A DNA stretch of 9,823 nt from Cyanobacteria bacterium UBA11370 (lineage in GTDB: Bacteria; Cyanobacteriota; Cyanobacteriia; Cyanobacteriales; Coleofasciculaceae), in NCBI GenBank assembly GCA_003486645.1, contig DNGI01000243.1, positions 9,254 through 19,076 on the forward strand. The letters are read 5' to 3'. This document shows positions 6,075 through 9,823 of this stretch, piece by piece (positions within the stretch are counted from its first letter, which is position 1; the number at the start of each line of letters is the position of its first letter). The notes beneath the pieces were generated by a model. That model was not told the DNA's origin and did not search any database. It saw only the letters and a program-made list of their open reading frames with translations. The position numbers and the translations under genes are program-made.

Positions 6075-6974
6075 ATGTCAGATATACGGTTTCGTGTTCG
6101 TCAATTTCTGGTCACCCCCTCAGTGAAACGAGTACAAGAAGGCAGAAGGCAAGGAAGTTTGTGCAGTAAGCGGGTTAAACGCGTTCAACTGGATCGTTAT
6201 TTCCGTCAAGCTACACTAGCGTTGATCGTAGGAAGTTTTCTTCTTTTACACACTTCGGACATGATTCTTGCCCAAGGGATACCCCAACGATGGGAAGCGA
6301 GGGAATATAAACCCCGAATCGGAATCGGTTCCCCCAGGCGTGTTGAAGGCGGAGGAACCCGGAGTACAACCAGTAATTGCCCAGTTAATGGCAAACCGCT
6401 AACCGCTTTAGTCCCCACCAATGGTTTTGGTGTGACGGTAACTCCCTATCCCACTTTTTTTGTCTATATGCCTGCGACCTCTTCTGAGGGTGTACCGTTG
6501 GAAGTAGAGTTTATTTTGAAAGATTCTAATAAGAATGAAATTTATCAAACCCGGTTTGAAACCACTGGGAGAGCAGGTATTATTGCCATCAGCTTACCGA
6601 GTGAAGCGGGATTATCCCCCTTAGAGATGGGTGAGGATTATCAGTGGTCTTTTTCTATGATTTGTCAAGATAGCGATCGCTCAAAGGATAGGGTCGTACA
6701 AGGAGCACTCAGACGAGTACAACTCGATCCTATCCTTGAAACGCAGCTTAAACAAGCGTCGCCAGAACAGCAAATTGAGCTTTATGCAGGTGGGGAAATT
6801 TGGCACGAAGCGCTAGCGAGATTAGTTGAGTTACGTCGGGAGCATCCTACTGATCCAACGGTAGCTGCTCAGTGGGTACAATTATTAAATGCTGCGGGTT
6901 TGGGTGATATGGCTCAAGAATCACTCGTGTCAAATCCCACAACCCGTCGAGGGCAACCCTCATCGCTTGAATAA
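6075..6974 (+). CDS. DUF928 family secreted protein, array copy 5 (divergent, long N-terminus)
   Basis: 299 residues from ATG 6075. That start is preceded by TTCATT, identical to the six bases before the copy 1 start. Without this choice the frame extends back to a GTG at 6000 inside a repeat. A long basic N-region (residues 1-45, many Arg/Lys) precedes a hydrophobic segment (46-65) and a likely cleavage site ILA-Q after Ala66. The mature part has the DUF928 pattern: NCPVNGKPLTALVP (Cys102), YPTFFVYMP, VEFILKDSN, AGIIAISLP, SPLEMGEDYQW, MICQ (Cys197), then IELYAGGEIWHEALARLVELRREHP and QWVQLLNAAGL. FFVYMP replaces FWYMP. GTG 6123 or TTG 6159 would give a more normal signal peptide length. It lacks the leader of copies 1-4, so it is an older or separately acquired member of the array. 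Confidence 0.88.
   Translation: MSDIRFRVRQFLVTPSVKRVQEGRRQGSLCSKRVKRVQLDRYFRQATLALIVGSFLLLHTSDMILAQGIPQRWEAREYKPRIGIGSPRRVEGGGTRSTTSNCPVNGKPLTALVPTNGFGVTVTPYPTFFVYMPATSSEGVPLEVEFILKDSNKNEIYQTRFETTGRAGIIAISLPSEAGLSPLEMGEDYQWSFSMICQDSDRSKDRVVQGALRRVQLDPILETQLKQASPEQQIELYAGGEIWHEALARLVELRREHPTDPTVAAQWVQLLNAAGLGDMAQESLVSNPTTRRGQPSSLE
6138..6157. repeat. GAAGGCA heptamer inside DUF928 copy 5
   Basis: Two perfect heptamers GAAGGCA (6138-6151) are followed by AGGAAG. This resembles another common cyanobacterial intergenic heptamer type. If ATG 6075 is the start, the repeat is translated as part of the basic N-region (EGRRQGS); if the start is TTG 6159 it lies in the leader. Confidence 0.7.
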
Positions 6975-6998
6975 AACCTAAGAATTCAGGAGTTTAGG

Positions 6999-7022
6999 AG
7001 TGGTGGGCTGATGTCCCCCACT
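6999..7022 (+). terminator. Possible terminator hairpin after DUF928 copy 5
   Basis: AGTGGTGG (6999-7006) pairs with CCCCCACT (7015-7022) with one mismatch, around an 8-base loop. It starts 25 bases after the copy 5 stop. Only a short, interrupted T stretch (CGCTTTTA) follows, so termination would be weak. The sequence also resembles the GGGAGTG-type repeat and may simply be repeat-derived. Confidence 0.3.
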
Positions 7023-7095
7023 TCGCTTTTATACCCTTAACAATTCTACAATAAATTCATTCCAACTTTAATAGACCTCTTGGATAGATCTTTAA

Positions 7096-7200
7096 AATCC
7101 CTCCCCAACCCTCTCCTTATTAAGAAGAGGGAGCTAGTTTCTTCCTGATTCTAATAAGTTTTCTCCTGACTAAGGCGAGGGATTAGAGAGGCAGGGGAGA
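7096..7200. repeat. Degenerate nested palindromic intergenic repeat
   Basis: An inner hairpin pairs CCCTCTCCTT (7109-7118) with AAGAAGAGGG (7122-7131), one mismatch, loop ATT. An outer pair AATCCCTC (7096-7103) and GAGGGATT (7177-7184) is perfect. The C-rich left side and G-rich right side (TTAGAGAGGCAGGGGAG) recall the dispersed CCCTAACCCTCCCCTT-type intergenic repeats of cyanobacteria. It carries no coding capacity and looks like a decayed, non-autonomous element. Confidence 0.55.
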
Positions 7201-7284
7201 TTCAGGGAGCTAATCTCGACTTTTCAAAAGGTCTAATCATCGATTTTGAGACATCTTTCAATCAATCCCACACCAAATCAAGTT

Positions 7285-9756
7285 ATGACTTTACCAGACG
7301 AAGAAAATCCAGCTAGCCTATCCCAGTTAGAGAATTTTCTCAATTTTCTAGTTGATTTACAAAATTCTAGCCAGACTGAAGAATCGCAGGAAAATTTTTC
7401 TTCCCCAAACGAGACGACAATCGATCAGAAACAAATTAATGATTTAACCCCGAAAGCAGATTGCCCAGAGAAACAACTCCAAGTTAGCTCAGTTAGTGAA
7501 TGTGAATCAAGCGTATTGATTCAATCTCAGTTAGCAGAAGACTTAAAAAAAACAACAACTCCCCTCCCCTTATTAAAAGAGAATTCTCCACCCGATGATT
7601 CATTCATTGAATTAAGTAAAATTGCCAATCTGTTAACCCAACCTCAGTTATCAGAAGAGACCCTAGAACAACAAGATAAGGAATTGATCTCCCGAACAGA
7701 ACCTCCTCTGCAACAGTCAATTAAATCATCAGCATTAGCAGATGTAGAAACTAAAAAATTAGCACTTGCTCAACAACGGATAGACGATTCAGTCAATTAT
7801 ATCAAAGAGACAATGAATCAATTAGCTCTGTCTCCTGGAGTAGGCAATACACGTTCTGAGTCTACTCAAAAATCAACGGTAGATTTACAAAAATCCGACG
7901 TAGAAGGAGATGATGCTCTTGAACGTTTGCAACGCCTATTGGTCAGTCCCGATCTGCTACAATCTAGAGATAAACTAGAAGTTCTGAAGGATAAATTTGA
8001 AACCCTTGAGCATCAGATTTACAATCCAACAAAATTAATTAATCTAATTTTGCCGTTAATTAGTGATATTTTGAGTATTAAAATTGCCGAAGCTAGAGAA
8101 GAAATGGCTCAAATCATTGCACCGATTGTGGATGAAATGATTCAGGCAAAGACCAAGGAAGATAAACCTGCCATCAGTGCTGCGTTAGCACCTGTATTAC
8201 CCGATGCAATCACCCAACAAGTCCTTCAATCTCCTGGAGAATTTGGCAAGGCAATTGCACCGGAAATCAGTTCAGCGATTAAGGAACAGATTGATTTAGA
8301 GCGAGATTCAATGGTCGATGCTCTCTATCCTGTGATAGGTAGTACCATTTCTAAATACATGGCGGAAGCTATTGCAGCGATTAATCAAAAAGTTGAAAAT
8401 ACGCTGAGTCCAGAGGGAATTTCTCGTAAAATTCGTGCCAGAATGCAGGGAGTTTCTGAAGCGGAACTTATCTTTAAAGAGGCAATGCCGTTTAGCGTCA
8501 AGGCAATTTTTTTAATTCATAAAGCCTCTGGATTAGTTATTTCTGAAGTTCAACCCTTTGGCAAACAGCATTTAGAATCGGAAATGGTAGCCGGAATGCT
8601 GACAGCGATCCGCAGTTTTGTGAATGATTGTATCGCCCAATCCGGTGAAGTTTCAGAGCTAGATCGGATTGATTATGGCAATTGTGAGATTATTTTAGAA
8701 GTAGCAGGTTATTGTTATTTAGCCGTAGTCACTCAAGGAGATGCTCCTAAGCCTTTCCTTGATAAAATGCGCGGCGCTTTGGCTACAATTGTGCAGCGAC
8801 ACGGTAAATCTATTGAATTATTTGATGGCGATCCTGCTAATGTTCCTAAAGCCGTACACCAACTTTTAAAATCTATAGTAGAAGTTAGCGAGTTAGTTTG
8901 GAAACCAAAACGTAAAGTGCCTCTGGCTCTGTTTCTCCTCAGTACAGCCATTCTGAGCGGTATTTTAATACCCTGGGGGCTGCATAATCATCAAAATAAA
9001 ATTAACCGCCGTGTTGAAGAAAAAACAAGTTTAGCGTTGGCGACTGATCCGGAGTTAGCGGTTTATCGGTTACAAGTAGACGCAGATCGAGAAACCCTAA
9101 AACTGTCGGGAAAATTGCCTAACAACTATCTCGTTGAAAAAGCGGAGCAAGTGGCTCAAATGTCTGCTCCCAAAAGTCAAATCAAAAATGAAATTATCTC
9201 GGTAGAAATACCTCCCGATCCCGTCATTGTAGCAGGTGAAGTTGAGCGAGTGACAGGGATTTTAAATCAGACGGAACGTGTAGCAATTTGGGCAACTTAT
9301 AATCAAGGGAAAGTTACTGTAAAAGGCAGTATAGTTCAGATTACTGATGCCCAAAAAATTACAGAAGCCTTGGCAAAAATTCCAGGAGTTCAATCTGTCA
9401 CCAACACCGTACAACTTCAGCCGCTAGCACTTGCTTCCCGGATTTACTTCGATCTCAATTCAGCCAAGTTAAAATCATCAGAACTATCAAAAATTAATCA
9501 ACTGAAGGCATTTCTCAATGATTATCCCAACCAAAATCTCAGGCTGATTGGGTATAGCGATCGCACGGGTAATATGCTAGAAAATCAAAGTTTAGCACTA
9601 GAACGGGCTAAAACTGTAGGAGAGATTCTTGTCCGTCAAGGGATTGATCCCAGACGACTACAAGTTGCTGGCACAACAAAACCTCCCACTGATGTTTATC
9701 CAGATGAATCCCCACAGTTTAGCCGATTTGTCGAATTCGAGGCGATCGCACGTTAA
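7285..9756 (+). CDS. Membrane-anchored OmpA-family protein with large cytoplasmic sensor-like region
   Basis: 823 residues from ATG 7285; the frame is open to a TTG at 7246, a less likely start. Domains in order: acidic Gln/Ser-rich region (1-205); helical region (about 212-389) with recurring 'APxL/APE/YPVIG' motifs and LSPEGISRKIRARMQG; an alpha/beta domain (about 399-532, AIFLIHKASGLVISEV, then GMLTAIRSFVNDC and ILEVAGYCYLAVV) that looks roadblock/longin-like; basic KPKRK (540-544); one membrane segment (545-566); two BON-like modules (about 574-642 and 659-712); and an OmpA C-terminal domain (719-817). In the last, Asp759 (SDRTG) and Arg774 (LERAKTV) have the spacing of the two residues that bind diaminopimelate of peptidoglycan. 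The basic cluster before the membrane segment predicts the N-terminus inside and BON/OmpA in the periplasm. From memory, similar proteins occur in other cyanobacteria and in deltaproteobacteria; their role is unknown. Two HIP1 sites lie near the 3' end. Confidence 0.9.
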   Translation: MTLPDEENPASLSQLENFLNFLVDLQNSSQTEESQENFSSPNETTIDQKQINDLTPKADCPEKQLQVSSVSECESSVLIQSQLAEDLKKTTTPLPLLKENSPPDDSFIELSKIANLLTQPQLSEETLEQQDKELISRTEPPLQQSIKSSALADVETKKLALAQQRIDDSVNYIKETMNQLALSPGVGNTRSESTQKSTVDLQKSDVEGDDALERLQRLLVSPDLLQSRDKLEVLKDKFETLEHQIYNPTKLINLILPLISDILSIKIAEAREEMAQIIAPIVDEMIQAKTKEDKPAISAALAPVLPDAITQQVLQSPGEFGKAIAPEISSAIKEQIDLERDSMVDALYPVIGSTISKYMAEAIAAINQKVENTLSPEGISRKIRARMQGVSEAELIFKEAMPFSVKAIFLIHKASGLVISEVQPFGKQHLESEMVAGMLTAIRSFVNDCIAQSGEVSELDRIDYGNCEIILEVAGYCYLAVVTQGDAPKPFLDKMRGALATIVQRHGKSIELFDGDPANVPKAVHQLLKSIVEVSELVWKPKRKVPLALFLLSTAILSGILIPWGLHNHQNKINRRVEEKTSLALATDPELAVYRLQVDADRETLKLSGKLPNNYLVEKAEQVAQMSAPKSQIKNEIISVEIPPDPVIVAGEVERVTGILNQTERVAIWATYNQGKVTVKGSIVQITDAQKITEALAKIPGVQSVTNTVQLQPLALASRIYFDLNSAKLKSSELSKINQLKAFLNDYPNQNLRLIGYSDRTGNMLENQSLALERAKTVGEILVRQGIDPRRLQVAGTTKPPTDVYPDESPQFSRFVEFEAIAR

Positions 9757-9823
9757 CTATTTTGTAAAAGTAGCCTAAATTGAAGTTTAGCGATACACAG
9801 GTTAAGCTGTTCGTCATTTAAAC
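9757..9823. other. Right-end non-coding tail
   Basis: The 67 bases after the OmpA-like stop codon are A/T-rich. I see no intrinsic terminator and no start of a further gene before the window ends. Confidence 0.6.

Larger units (their letters stand above)
6975..7284. other. Non-coding spacer between DUF928 copy 5 and the OmpA-like gene
   Basis: 310 bp with no convincing gene. It holds a hairpin just after copy 5 (6999-7022), an A/T-rich stretch (about 7025-7095) with TACAAT at 7047-7052 as a weak -10 candidate, and a palindromic repeat remnant (7096-7200). No -35 element of good quality and no Shine-Dalgarno before ATG 7285 were found. A promoter for the OmpA-like gene must lie here or upstream, but I cannot place it. 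Confidence 0.6.

Noticed and set aside
7246..7284. TTG start at 7246 for the OmpA-like protein
   Set aside because: A good ATG is 13 codons downstream, TTG is a rare start, and no Shine-Dalgarno supports it.
1924..7284. tRNA, rRNA or transposase genes in the spacers
   Set aside because: I found no cloverleaf-like arms, no rRNA-like sequence and no transposase motif in any spacer.
8733..8951. Minus-strand 72-codon frame inside the OmpA-like gene
   Set aside because: The plus strand codes for a conserved domain and membrane segment here; the reverse frame shows no motif.

Overview
The window looks like cyanobacterial chromosome. I count six perfect HIP1 octamers (GCGATCGC, at 1216, 3371, 5833, 6673, 9557 and 9742). 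Non-coding stretches carry heptameric short tandem repeats of the kind common in filamentous cyanobacteria. Five genes encode DUF928 proteins, a family I know as essentially cyanobacterial. Good Shine-Dalgarno sequences are missing before the starts, which also fits. The species cannot be named from the sequence alone.

Layout. Positions 1-246 are non-coding and repeat-rich: TTGTTRG heptamers, a pyrimidine-rich 16-mer repeat, and reverse-complement heptamers that run into the end of the first gene. The first gene (247-1923, minus) encodes a large cytoplasmic-looking protein with a beta-propeller-like N-terminal half and a transglutaminase-like C-terminal half. Divergent from it, on the plus strand, is a tandem array of five secreted DUF928 paralogues (2131-2943, 3019-3813, 4068-4874, 5124-5951, 6075-6974). 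The first four share a conserved leader running into the start codon. Copies 1 and 4 also share a block further upstream, so the duplicated unit included regulatory DNA. After a 310-bp spacer with a decayed palindromic repeat comes a large OmpA-family protein (7285-9756) with a long cytoplasmic part, one membrane segment, two BON-like modules and a peptidoglycan-binding OmpA domain.

The most notable local event is in DUF928 copy 2. Codon 3 of the ancestral frame (TGG in copies 1, 3 and 4) is TAG, which leaves a two-codon ATG-GCT-TAG mini-ORF. An in-frame ATG three bases after the stop rescues the gene, and the signal peptide and the rest of the protein stay intact.

How the genes may work together is inference. 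The DUF928 proteins should be exported and each has exactly two conserved cysteines in the mature part. The OmpA-like protein should link cytoplasm, inner membrane and peptidoglycan. Together they suggest a cell-envelope locus, but nothing in the sequence proves a physical or regulatory link. The transglutaminase-like gene is divergent and may be unrelated.
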